64,000 nt of DNA, taken from positions 62,001-126,000 of the forward strand of contig DATJBV010000037.1 in the NCBI GenBank assembly GCA_035515055.1, in the 5' to 3' direction. Under the pieces are notes generated by a model. The model made no database searches and was not told where the DNA came from. It was given only the letters and a program-made list of their open reading frames with translations. The translations under genes and the position numbers were made by a program. This document shows positions 22,340 to 30,467 of the stretch, piece after piece (positions within the stretch are counted from its first letter, which is position 1; every line of letters starts with the position of its first letter). Origin of the DNA: Pollutimonas sp035515055. GTDB taxonomy: Bacteria > Pseudomonadota > Gammaproteobacteria > Burkholderiales > Burkholderiaceae_B.

Positions 22340-25300
22340 ATGCCGCAGTTTTTTATTGAAAGGCCGGTTTTTGCGTGGGTGATTGCCCTGGCGATCACCC
22401 TGGCGGGTCTGTTGGCCATCCCCAATATGCCGGTGTCGCAATACCCCGAAGTGGCTCCCCCAGCCATCAGCATCCGTGCAACCTATCCGGGCGCATCGGC
22501 CGAAGACGTGGCCAAGTCGGTATCCAGCGTTATCGAGAACGAACTCAATGGCGCAACGGGGCTCTTGTACTACGAGTCGGTCAGCGATTCCTACGGCGGC
22601 TCGCAAATCACCGCCACGTTCGCACCAGGAACGGACCCGGACCTGGCGCAGGTCGACGTCCAGAACCGCATATCGAACATCACGGCAAAGCTGCCGGGCG
22701 CGGTAACCCAGCAAGGATTGCGGGTCAGCCAGAGCAACGCCAGCTTCCTGATGGTGGTGGCTCTGTCGTCGACCGATGGGACGCTGGACCAGACCGCCTT
22801 GGCCGATTACATAACGCGTAATGTGCAGAATGCCATTTCGCGTGTTCCGGGCGTGGGGAATTTTCAGCTTTTTGCCGCGCCGCGCGCCATGCGCATCTGG
22901 GTGGATCCCGACAAGCTGACTGGCTACAAGATCAGCATGTCAGAGGTAAATGCCGCCGTCGCCGGCCAGAACAGGCTGATTTCCGCCGGCATTATCGGTT
23001 CGCCGCCCAATCCGGGCGAACAACGCGTGACCGCGCCTATCGTCGTCAATGGCGAGCTCTCGACCGTCGCCGAATTCGAGAACATTGTGTTGCGTGCCAA
23101 TGTTGGCGGTGCGGCCGTGCGGCTGAGCGATGTCGCCAGGGTGGAGATTGGGGCCGACAACTATCAGTTTGGCGCACGGCTCAACGGTAAGCCCACGGCG
23201 GCCTTCGCCATCTCGTTGGCAACCAACGCCAATGCATTGACGACCGCCGAAGGGGTCAAGGCCCGAATGGATGAACTGGCGGAATTTTTTCCTGCCAACA
23301 TCAAGTACGACGTCCCTTACGATACGACACCCTACGTGGAAATTTCCATCGAGCAGGTGATTTACACCTTGATCGAAGCCATGATCCTAGTGTTCATCGT
23401 GATGTTCCTTTTCCTGCAGAACGTCCGCTATACGCTGATACCCGCCTTGGTCGTTCCTATAGCAATTCTGGGCGCGTTTGCGATCATGCTGGCGGCGGGC
23501 TTCTCGATCAACGTGCTGACCATGTTCGCCATGGTGCTGGCCATCGGCATTCTGGTCGACGATGCCATCGTGGTCGTCGAGAACGTGGAACGCATCATGG
23601 TCGAAGAGGGACTTTCCCCCAAAGAAGCGACCAAGAAAGCGATGCCGCAAATCAGCGGCGCGGTCGTCGGGATGACGCTGGTTCTTGCCACGGTATTTTT
23701 GCCGCTGGCTTTCATGAGCGGTTCGGTTGGCGTGATTTACCGCCAATTCTCCGTTGCCATGGCCGTATCCATCCTGTTTTCGGGCTTTCTCGCCCTGACG
23801 TTCACCCCCGCGCTATGTGCCACGATATTGAAACCGATCCCGAAAGGACATCACGAGGTCAAGAAAGGCTTTTTCGGGTGGTTCAACCGGTCTTTCGAGC
23901 GCGTGACGGCCAAGTACGAGGGTTGGGTAGGGCGCAGCCTGAAACGCGGCGGACGCATGATGATCGTCTACCTGATACTTGTACTGGCATTGGGGTGGAT
24001 GTACTTTCGATTGCCGACGGCGTTCTTGCCGGAAGAAGACCAGGGCTACGTGATTGTGAACATGGAGTTGCCGGCGGGCTCGACCAGCAATCGCACCATG
24101 GAAGTAATCAACCAGGTCGAAGATTACTTCAGCAAGCTGCCCGAGACCAAGAATATCGTGGCTATCCAGGGTTTCAGCTTCAACGGTAACGGCTTGAACT
24201 CCGCGTTGGCCTTCGTGCCCCTCATCGACTTCGCTGAGCGCAAGGATCAGGCCAGCTCGGCCCAGGCCATTGCGGGTAAAGCGACGGGAAGCCTGATGTT
24301 CGGCATCCCCGACGCCATGGTGTTCTCCATCGTGCCGCCGGCGATATCGTCGTTGGGCAATGCATCCGGCTTCGATGTCCGCCTGCAGGACCGGGGCGGG
24401 CAGGGTAACGATGCCCTGATGGCCGCCACCCAGCAACTATTGCAAATGGCCATGAAAAGCCCGGTCCTGGCCAACACGCGCATTACCGGTCTGGGGGCCG
24501 GCACACAGCTGGGCCTGACGATCGATCGGGACAAGGCGGCGGCGCTTGGGGTCGATTTTGCGGAAGTCGCGCAACTGATTTCGACGTCGTTGGGTTCCGC
24601 CTACGTCGCCAAGTTTCCAAACATGGGATGGATCCAGAATGTGTGGGTCCAGGCTGAGCAATCGCACCGGATGACCACGGACGACATCATGAAGCTCAAT
24701 GCGCGCAATGCCCAGGGCGAAATGGTGCCTTTGTCATCGTTCGTCAGCATCAACTGGGAGCAAGGGCCGGTACAGGTGGTGCGCTATAACAGCTACGATT
24801 CCATCCGCATCGGCGGCTCGGCGGCCGCGGGCTATTCCACCGGCGAAGCCATGGCCGAAATGGAGAGTCTGATCGGGCAACTGCCCCAGGGCTACGGCTA
24901 CGAATGGACCGGTCTCTCATATCAAGAAAAGCAGGCGGGCAGCCAGTCGATCATTCTTATGGGCCTGGCCATGCTGGTCGTGTTCTTATTATTGGCGGCG
25001 TTGTACGAAAGCTGGGCCATCCCGCTTTCCGTCATCCTGATGGTGCCTTTAGGCATGTTGGGCGCCGTCGGGTTGGTGTCGGCGCTAGGCATGTCGAACG
25101 ACGTCTATTTCCAGGTGGGCATGATCACGGTTATTGGATTGGCGGCTAAAAACGCCATTCTTATCGTGGAATTCGCCAAGGATACGTATGCGCAAGGGGG
25201 CAGCATTATCGATGCCACCGTCGAAGCGGCACGCCTGCGCTTCCGTCCCATACTAATGACGTCTTTCGCCTTCATTCTGGGCGTCGTGCCGCTTGCTCTT

Positions 25301-25522
25301 GCAACCGGCGCAAGCTCGGCCAGCCAGAACGCCGTGGGCCTGGGCGTGCTTGGGGGCATGCTTGCGGCAACGCCGCTTGCCATGATTTTCGTGCCCACCT
25401 TCTTTGTGGTGGTCCTTACACTGTTCAAGACCAAGCCCAAACTATTGGGCGCGCACGCCACAATGGCCCCGCTGACGTCGGTCCATCATACTCAAGAGCC
25501 AAAAGACGGAGCGCAACCATGA
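22340..25522 (+). CDS. RND multidrug efflux pump, inner-membrane transporter (AcrB/MexB, HAE-1 family)
   Basis: A 1060-residue proton-driven exporter, the usual HAE-1 length. It starts MPQFFIERPVFAWVIALAITLAGLL and has YPEVAPPAISIRATYPGASAEDV. The proton-relay aspartates are in GILVDDAIVVVENVER (around residues 406-407) and the matching Lys in AAKNAILIVEFAKD. The porter-domain segment RTMEVINQVEDYF and the helical repeat LALGWMYFRLPTAFLPEEDQGY are typical. It trimerises in the inner membrane and extrudes hydrophobic drugs through the partner adaptor and channel. The last codons overlap the outer-membrane gene by 4 bases (ATGA at 25519-25522). Substrate range cannot be read from sequence alone. 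Confidence 0.97.
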   Translation: MPQFFIERPVFAWVIALAITLAGLLAIPNMPVSQYPEVAPPAISIRATYPGASAEDVAKSVSSVIENELNGATGLLYYESVSDSYGGSQITATFAPGTDPDLAQVDVQNRISNITAKLPGAVTQQGLRVSQSNASFLMVVALSSTDGTLDQTALADYITRNVQNAISRVPGVGNFQLFAAPRAMRIWVDPDKLTGYKISMSEVNAAVAGQNRLISAGIIGSPPNPGEQRVTAPIVVNGELSTVAEFENIVLRANVGGAAVRLSDVARVEIGADNYQFGARLNGKPTAAFAISLATNANALTTAEGVKARMDELAEFFPANIKYDVPYDTTPYVEISIEQVIYTLIEAMILVFIVMFLFLQNVRYTLIPALVVPIAILGAFAIMLAAGFSINVLTMFAMVLAIGILVDDAIVVVENVERIMVEEGLSPKEATKKAMPQISGAVVGMTLVLATVFLPLAFMSGSVGVIYRQFSVAMAVSILFSGFLALTFTPALCATILKPIPKGHHEVKKGFFGWFNRSFERVTAKYEGWVGRSLKRGGRMMIVYLILVLALGWMYFRLPTAFLPEEDQGYVIVNMELPAGSTSNRTMEVINQVEDYFSKLPETKNIVAIQGFSFNGNGLNSALAFVPLIDFAERKDQASSAQAIAGKATGSLMFGIPDAMVFSIVPPAISSLGNASGFDVRLQDRGGQGNDALMAATQQLLQMAMKSPVLANTRITGLGAGTQLGLTIDRDKAAALGVDFAEVAQLISTSLGSAYVAKFPNMGWIQNVWVQAEQSHRMTTDDIMKLNARNAQGEMVPLSSFVSINWEQGPVQVVRYNSYDSIRIGGSAAAGYSTGEAMAEMESLIGQLPQGYGYEWTGLSYQEKQAGSQSIILMGLAMLVVFLLLAALYESWAIPLSVILMVPLGMLGAVGLVSALGMSNDVYFQVGMITVIGLAAKNAILIVEFAKDTYAQGGSIIDATVEAARLRFRPILMTSFAFILGVVPLALATGASSASQNAVGLGVLGGMLAATPLAMIFVPTFFVVVLTLFKTKPKLLGAHATMAPLTSVHHTQEPKDGAQP

Positions 25523-26994
25523 GCCGCACTTATCGATCAGCCCTGATGGCGGGAGCGCTGGTATTCCTGGCGGGGTGTTCGCTCGCGCCCAAGTATCAGC
25601 GGCCGGCGGCTCCTGTCCCGTCGCAGTATCCGGACCAATCGGCCATGCGCAATAGCGGGCCCAACAGCGCACTGGCGGTCGCGCCCGATGCCCGGTTCAG
25701 CTCCGACCTGGGGTGGAGCGAGTTTTTTCGCGACCCTCAGCTACGGGCCTTGATAGATGTTGCATTGGCGAATAACCGCGATATGCGCATTGCGGTAGGA
25801 CGTGTACAAGAAGCGCGGGCGCTTTATGGCATTGTCGACAGCGATCGCCTGCCCAGCATAGGCGTCGGCGCCAATGCCCAGGCAACTCGTAACCCCGAAT
25901 CCCTACGCATGCAAGGTGCCAATTCGCCTAGCGTCTCCAGGTACTACCAGGCGGGCGTCGGCATGACGGCGTTCGAGCTGGATTTCTTCGGACGTGTTAG
26001 AAATCTTAGTGAAGCAGCGTATCAACAGTTTCTGGCAACAGCCCAGGCGCGTCGCACCGTCCATATCAACGTTGTCGCTCTTGTAGCCGAAGCCTATTTC
26101 CGCTTGCGCACGGCTCAGCAACTAGACGACTTGATGGCCAAGACGCTGAAGTCGCGCACCAATACATACGCGCTCGTGAAGGCACGCTACGACGGCGGTG
26201 TGGCGTCGGCGCTAGACCTCAGCCAGGCGAAGTCGCAGCTCGACACAGTGCGGGCCGACCAAGCCGGGATCAGGCGCGCACAGGCACAGGCGCGCAACGC
26301 CTTGCAGCTCCTGCTCGGAGCTGAAATTCCGGCCGATTTGCCGCAGCCCGCCATTTTTGGGCGCGACCAAGTGCTGGCAGCCATTCCCGTGGGATTGCCG
26401 TCGGAACTGCTTGAGCGCCGGCCCGACATAATGGGCGCCGAGAATCTCCTGTTGGCGGCGAACGCCAATATTGGCGCCGCCAGAGCTGCTTTCTTCCCGA
26501 ATATATCGATCACCGGCCTGCTGGGCTTTGCCAGTCCGCAATTGGGCGGCTTGTTCAGCGGCGGCAACCGTTTTTGGCAATTCGCGCCGCAATTGCAAGT
26601 TCCCATTTTTGCGGGCGGTGTCAGCGGTAATCTTGACCTTGCCGAGGCGCGCAATAATATTGCCGTTGCCGAGTACGAGAAAACCATACAGACCGCGTTC
26701 CGGGAGGTGGCGGACGCCTTGGCGGGCGAGGCGTCTTATTCGAATGAACTGGACGCGCTACGCGCCCTGGAAGCATCCGCTTCCGAGACGCTCAAGCTGG
26801 CGACGCTACGCTACGAAACCGGTATCGACAGCTTTCTGCAAGTGCAGAACGCCGAAGTCGACCTATACTCGACACAGCGTATTTTCCTGCAAACCGGAAT
26901 GGATTCCCTCTTGAACCGTGTTGAACTCTACAAGGCGCTGGGCGGCGGCTGGCTGGAAACTTCAGCCAGCGCGATGACCGGCGAACAAAAGTGA
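25519..26994 (+). CDS. Outer-membrane efflux channel lipoprotein (NodT/OprM family)
   Basis: A 491-residue TolC-like outer-membrane factor. The signal peptide ends in lipobox LAGCSLAPKYQRP (Cys20 acylated), the classic OprM/NodT start. Two internal repeats give the paired coiled-coil helices: LVAEAYFRLRTAQQLDDLMAKTL with NTYALVKARYDGGVASALDLSQAK, and ANIGAARAAFFPNISITG with TLKLATLRYETGIDSFLQVQNAE. It completes a full tripartite pump with the two upstream genes. Unusually, the stop TGA overlaps a GTG start of pdxJ (GTGA, 26991-26994), so vitamin B6 synthesis may be cotranslated with drug efflux. Confidence 0.95.
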   Translation: MSRTYRSALMAGALVFLAGCSLAPKYQRPAAPVPSQYPDQSAMRNSGPNSALAVAPDARFSSDLGWSEFFRDPQLRALIDVALANNRDMRIAVGRVQEARALYGIVDSDRLPSIGVGANAQATRNPESLRMQGANSPSVSRYYQAGVGMTAFELDFFGRVRNLSEAAYQQFLATAQARRTVHINVVALVAEAYFRLRTAQQLDDLMAKTLKSRTNTYALVKARYDGGVASALDLSQAKSQLDTVRADQAGIRRAQAQARNALQLLLGAEIPADLPQPAIFGRDQVLAAIPVGLPSELLERRPDIMGAENLLLAANANIGAARAAFFPNISITGLLGFASPQLGGLFSGGNRFWQFAPQLQVPIFAGGVSGNLDLAEARNNIAVAEYEKTIQTAFREVADALAGEASYSNELDALRALEASASETLKLATLRYETGIDSFLQVQNAEVDLYSTQRIFLQTGMDSLLNRVELYKALGGGWLETSASAMTGEQK

Positions 26995-27725
26995 TTGAAT
27001 TAGGCGTCAACATCGACCATGTGGCCACATTGCGCCAGCAGCGCTACACGGCGTATCCCGATCCGATTGCAGCCGCGGTTCGCGCCGAAGACGCGGGAGC
27101 TGACCTGATTACCCTGCATCTGCGGGAAGACCGTCGTCATATCCAGGATGCCGATGTGGCGGCAATCCTTCCCTTGCTGCGCACTCGAATGAATCTGGAA
27201 TGCGCGATTACTCCCGAGATGCTCGACATTGCGTGCCGCATCCGGCCTCATGATGTTTGCCTTGTGCCCGAAAAGCGCAGCGAATTGACGACCGAAGGGG
27301 GTCTTGATGTGGCGGGCCAGTTCAATGCCGTTTACCAGGCGGTCACGCAATTGACAGAGGCAGGCATCCGCGTCTCGCTATTCATCGATCCCGATGCCGC
27401 CCAAATAGAGGCGGCCGGCCGCGCCGGGGCCACGGTCATCGAGCTGCATACGGGCGCCTATGCCGACGCCACCGATGCCGACGCGCGCGCTCACGAACTC
27501 GCTCGAATCCGAAACGCGGTCGTCGCCGGCGTTTCCCATGGCTTGCGCGTGAATGCCGGCCATGGCCTACACTACGAGAACGTTCAGGCGGTGGCCGCAA
27601 TACCTGGCATCGCCGAGCTCAATATCGGGCACGCCATCGTGGCGCGCGCCATTTTCGATGGCTGGGAAAAGGCCATACGCGACATGAAAGCGTTGATGAT
27701 TACTGCCCAGGCGTCCCAACCATAA
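26991..27725 (+). CDS. pdxJ: Pyridoxine 5'-phosphate synthase
   Basis: A 244-residue TIM-barrel enzyme that joins 1-deoxyxylulose 5-phosphate and 3-amino-2-oxopropyl phosphate into pyridoxine 5'-phosphate. Conserved blocks are IELGVNIDHVATLRQQR with the catalytic His, ITLHLREDRRHIQDADV, MNLECAITPEML with the active-site Glu, VCLVPEKRSELTTEGGLDV, FIDPDAAQIEAA, IELHTGAYAD, GLRVNAGHGLHYENV and ELNIGHAIVARAIFDG. All are intact. The start is GTG at 26991, overlapping the efflux gene stop by 4 bases; the sequence fits the family only from this codon. pdxJ usually neighbours recO and acpS, so this location behind an RND pump is atypical. Confidence 0.96.
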   Translation: MIELGVNIDHVATLRQQRYTAYPDPIAAAVRAEDAGADLITLHLREDRRHIQDADVAAILPLLRTRMNLECAITPEMLDIACRIRPHDVCLVPEKRSELTTEGGLDVAGQFNAVYQAVTQLTEAGIRVSLFIDPDAAQIEAAGRAGATVIELHTGAYADATDADARAHELARIRNAVVAGVSHGLRVNAGHGLHYENVQAVAAIPGIAELNIGHAIVARAIFDGWEKAIRDMKALMITAQASQP

Positions 27726-27738
27726 GGATAGGAATTTA

Positions 27739-28314
27739 ATGTCGCAGTCTGCTCTTGACTACCTTTTATCACGGCGTTCGGTCAAGTTCGTACAGGAACC
27801 GGGGCCCACGCAAGAACAGTTAAGCGTCATTTTGCAAAGCGCAATGTCCGCGCCCGATCACGGGCGGCTGCAACCATGGCGCTTTTCCATCGTACGCGGT
27901 CCCGCCATCGGGAAGCTGGCGGATCTCGCCATGTCGGCCATCAAGACTGCCGGCTTGCCCTTGACCTCTGAAAAAGAAGCAAGCACCCGCCAGTGGCTGG
28001 CCAAGGTGCCGTTATTGATTGCAATTGCATGCCACCTGGATCACGGCAACACCAAGGTGCCGGAAAGCGAGCGCATGCTGGCCGTGGGAGCGGGCGTAAT
28101 GAACATGCTCAATGCCGCCCATATGCTGGGCTATGGCGCCTTCTGGAGCACGGGGCTGGGAACGTATGTTGACGAGGTCGGAGAAGCCTTGGGGTTCGAT
28201 GCGCTCGACTACCGTTTCATGGGGTTCCTGGCCATAGGCACCCCTGTCACGGCCCCGCTCGAAGCGCGGCGCCCCGACGCTTCCGGTTTCGTTACCGAGT
28301 GGACGGGCAACTAG
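27739..28314 (+). CDS. YdjA-like nitroreductase family protein
   Basis: A 191-residue FMN-binding nitroreductase-fold protein, in the small YdjA subgroup. The N-terminal SALDYLLSRRSVKFVQEPGPT contains the Arg pair that binds FMN phosphate. SAPDHGRLQPWRFSIVRG and the AVGAGVMNMLNAAHMLGYGAFWSTG segment complete the flavin site, and the protein has the family's FLAIGTP ending. It probably reduces nitro compounds or related electrophiles with NAD(P)H; physiological substrate unknown. It begins 13 bases after pdxJ with an AAGGATAGGA ribosome-binding site, so it may share the efflux/pdxJ transcript. Confidence 0.9.
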   Translation: MSQSALDYLLSRRSVKFVQEPGPTQEQLSVILQSAMSAPDHGRLQPWRFSIVRGPAIGKLADLAMSAIKTAGLPLTSEKEASTRQWLAKVPLLIAIACHLDHGNTKVPESERMLAVGAGVMNMLNAAHMLGYGAFWSTGLGTYVDEVGEALGFDALDYRFMGFLAIGTPVTAPLEARRPDASGFVTEWTGN

Positions 28315-28354
28315 CGGTATCCCCATTTGCTTTGCAACACGACGAAGGAGACGC

Positions 28355-29779
28355 ATGAAAAACGTGAAAACAGACGTTGCCATCATCGGAGCGGGGACGG
28401 CGGGCATGGCGGCATGGCACACGGTAAATAGGGCCAGCCTGGACGCCATTTTGATCGAGGGCGGTCCGTATGGAACGACCTGCGCCCGTGTTGGCTGCAT
28501 GCCTTCCAAGCTATTGATCGCCGCCGCTGAAGCGGCCCATGGCGCCTCGTCGGCAAGCGCCTTCGGCGTACATATCGATGGCGCTCTACGCATCGACGGG
28601 CGCGAGGTAATGGCAAGGGTAAAGCGCGAGCGCGATCGGTTTGTGGGTTTTGTCCTCGAAACTGTGGACCATATTCCCGCAGACCAGAAAGTACGAGGTC
28701 ATGCGCGCTTTCTATCCGATACGTCGCTGCAAGTCGACGACCATACCCAGATCCATGCGTCCCGCATCATTATCGCGACGGGAACCTCGCCCAATGTGCC
28801 GGAAGCCTACCGCGCGATAGGCGACCGGCTCGTTATCAACGATGATATCTTCGAATGGAACGACCTTCCGCGCAGCGTCATGGTGGTCGGCGCGGGCGTA
28901 ATCGGCCTGGAGATAGGGCAGGCGCTTTCACGCCTTGGCGTCCGGGTATGCATGATCAATCGTAGCGGCGGCCTGGGCGGCATCACCGACCCCGACGTGC
29001 GAGCCAGCGCCAAGGCGGCATTCGAGGCCGAGCTGGACTTGCGTCTGGAGACGTCCGTCGTCGACATGAAACGCGTGGGTGATGCGGTTGACGTCTGTTT
29101 TCAGACGGCGGGCAAAGCGCCTGTCACCGAACGATTCGACTATGTATTAATGGCGGCCGGACGGCATCCCAACCTATCCCGGCTTGATCTGCACACTACC
29201 TCGGCGCATCTCGATGATAAAGGTATGCCGCAATACGACGCCAGTACGCTGCAAGTGGGCACAACGCCCATCTTCATTGCCGGAGACGTCAACGGCGTCT
29301 TGCCTGTGCTGCATGAAGCTTCCGACGATGGACGTATTGCCGCGCGGGGCGCTGTCTCCTATCCCGACGTGCAACGAACAACACGCCGGGCACCAATGGC
29401 GGTGGTCTTTTCGGATCCTCAATTGGCGCAGGCGGGCATTCGCTACAAAGATTTGCCGCCGGGCAATGTCGTGTTTGGCGAAGTCGATTTTTCCAACCAG
29501 GGTCGCGCCCGCGTGATGTTGAAGAACAAGGGAAAGCTGAGGGTGTATGCCAGAGAGGCGGACGGCCGCTTTTTAGGCGCCGAAATGGCCGGGCCGGGCA
29601 TGGAGCATATTGCGCATTTGCTGGCTTGGGCGGCACAGCAAAAAATGACGGTCGGCCAAATGTTGGATATGCCGTTTTACCATCCGGTCGTCGAAGAGGG
29701 CTTGCGCACGGCATTGCGGCAAGCGGCGGCGGAGGTGGCCCATACGCCGGTGCCCGAACCGGTGGTCAACAGCTTATAG
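28355..29779 (+). CDS. Dihydrolipoamide dehydrogenase-like FAD disulfide oxidoreductase
   Basis: A 474-residue class I pyridine nucleotide-disulfide oxidoreductase. The FAD-binding Gly motif IIGAGTAGMAAW is at residues 10-21, followed by the redox pair in GTTCARVGCMPSK (C-x4-C). The NAD-binding motif is VVGAGVIGLEIGQALSRLG near residues 180-198, and FAD contact IFIAGDVNGVLPVLHEAS follows. The C-terminal dimer interface has the catalytic His-Glu dyad in MPFYHPVVEEGLRTALR. The redox motif differs slightly from the E3 consensus (CLNVGCIPSK, seen in lpdA at 40.5 kb). It has no lipoyl domain and no partner E1/E2 genes nearby, so it may serve another thiol or quinone substrate. Confidence 0.88.
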   Translation: MKNVKTDVAIIGAGTAGMAAWHTVNRASLDAILIEGGPYGTTCARVGCMPSKLLIAAAEAAHGASSASAFGVHIDGALRIDGREVMARVKRERDRFVGFVLETVDHIPADQKVRGHARFLSDTSLQVDDHTQIHASRIIIATGTSPNVPEAYRAIGDRLVINDDIFEWNDLPRSVMVVGAGVIGLEIGQALSRLGVRVCMINRSGGLGGITDPDVRASAKAAFEAELDLRLETSVVDMKRVGDAVDVCFQTAGKAPVTERFDYVLMAAGRHPNLSRLDLHTTSAHLDDKGMPQYDASTLQVGTTPIFIAGDVNGVLPVLHEASDDGRIAARGAVSYPDVQRTTRRAPMAVVFSDPQLAQAGIRYKDLPPGNVVFGEVDFSNQGRARVMLKNKGKLRVYAREADGRFLGAEMAGPGMEHIAHLLAWAAQQKMTVGQMLDMPFYHPVVEEGLRTALRQAAAEVAHTPVPEPVVNSL

Positions 29780-29797
29780 CCATCCGGCCAGCTATCG

Positions 29798-30427
29798 TCA
29801 GTTCAATAAGTTTCTGACGCTTATGGTCAATGCCTCGACCGATTCGGTATCGGCCGCAAGCACACGGGCACGGCCCTTGGCATCGAAAATATATACGCCC
29901 CGGCTATGCGCCACCTCGTAGTTGTCGGGGTTTTTTCCTGTGGGTTTCTCGATCTGGTAGGCAACGCGATAGCGTCGTGCCAGATCGGCCACTTGCTTCT
30001 CGGTACCCGTAAGCCCGATGGCGTTCTTGTCGAATGCATCGACGTATGCCTGCAGTATTTCAGGCGTATCGCGGTGAGGATCGACGCTGATGAACAGTAT
30101 GCGCACCTTTTCTGCGTCGTCGCCCAGTTCAAGCATGACTTGGGAAAGTTGGGCCATGGTGGTGGGGCACACGTCGGGGCAACTGGCATAGCCGAAGAAC
30201 AGCATAACGGTTTTGCCCTGGAAGGCGTCCTGGGTGATGGTTTTTCCGCCAGCGGCCTGCAAGCTGAAGCGAAGATCCGGCAGGAAGCCCTTGACGTTAT
30301 GCACCGCGGTCTCGGCATGCAGCATTGCGGGCGCAAGAACAACAGCTCCGCCAAGAGCCAAGGCGCATGCCAGCATAAGCCGGCGCATGCGTGTCTGGGC
30401 CTGCTGGTACTTGAAGGAAATGCGCAT
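29798..30427 (-). CDS. SCO1/SenC family copper chaperone for cytochrome oxidase
   Basis: A 209-residue thioredoxin-fold protein anchored or exported through an N-terminal hydrophobic segment (LMLACALALGGAVVLA). The copper-binding CxxxC is in YASCPDVCPTTMAQL, and the third ligand His is in YEVAHSRGVYIFDAKG; VRILFISVDPHRDTPEIL is another core block. All metal ligands are intact. SCO proteins deliver copper to the CuA site of cytochrome c oxidase. No oxidase genes are nearby. I chose the ATG at 30425-30427; the ATG at 30386-30388 is an alternative giving a shorter signal sequence. It converges with the flavoprotein gene. Confidence 0.9.
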   Translation of the reverse strand: MRISFKYQQAQTRMRRLMLACALALGGAVVLAPAMLHAETAVHNVKGFLPDLRFSLQAAGGKTITQDAFQGKTVMLFFGYASCPDVCPTTMAQLSQVMLELGDDAEKVRILFISVDPHRDTPEILQAYVDAFDKNAIGLTGTEKQVADLARRYRVAYQIEKPTGKNPDNYEVAHSRGVYIFDAKGRARVLAADTESVEALTISVRNLLN

Positions 30428-30461
30428 TACTGAAAAAACCTGGAGTGCCAAAGTACCTTCG

Positions 30462-30467
30462 ATTATA
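30462..30467 (-). promoter_or_regulatory. Candidate -10 element for the SCO gene
   Basis: TATAAT (minus strand) lies about 35 bases upstream of the SCO start codon, within the last codons of prlC. I find no acceptable -35 at 16-18 bases; a TTGACG at 30478-30483 is only 10 bases away. The gene may also be reached by readthrough from prlC. Confidence 0.35.
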
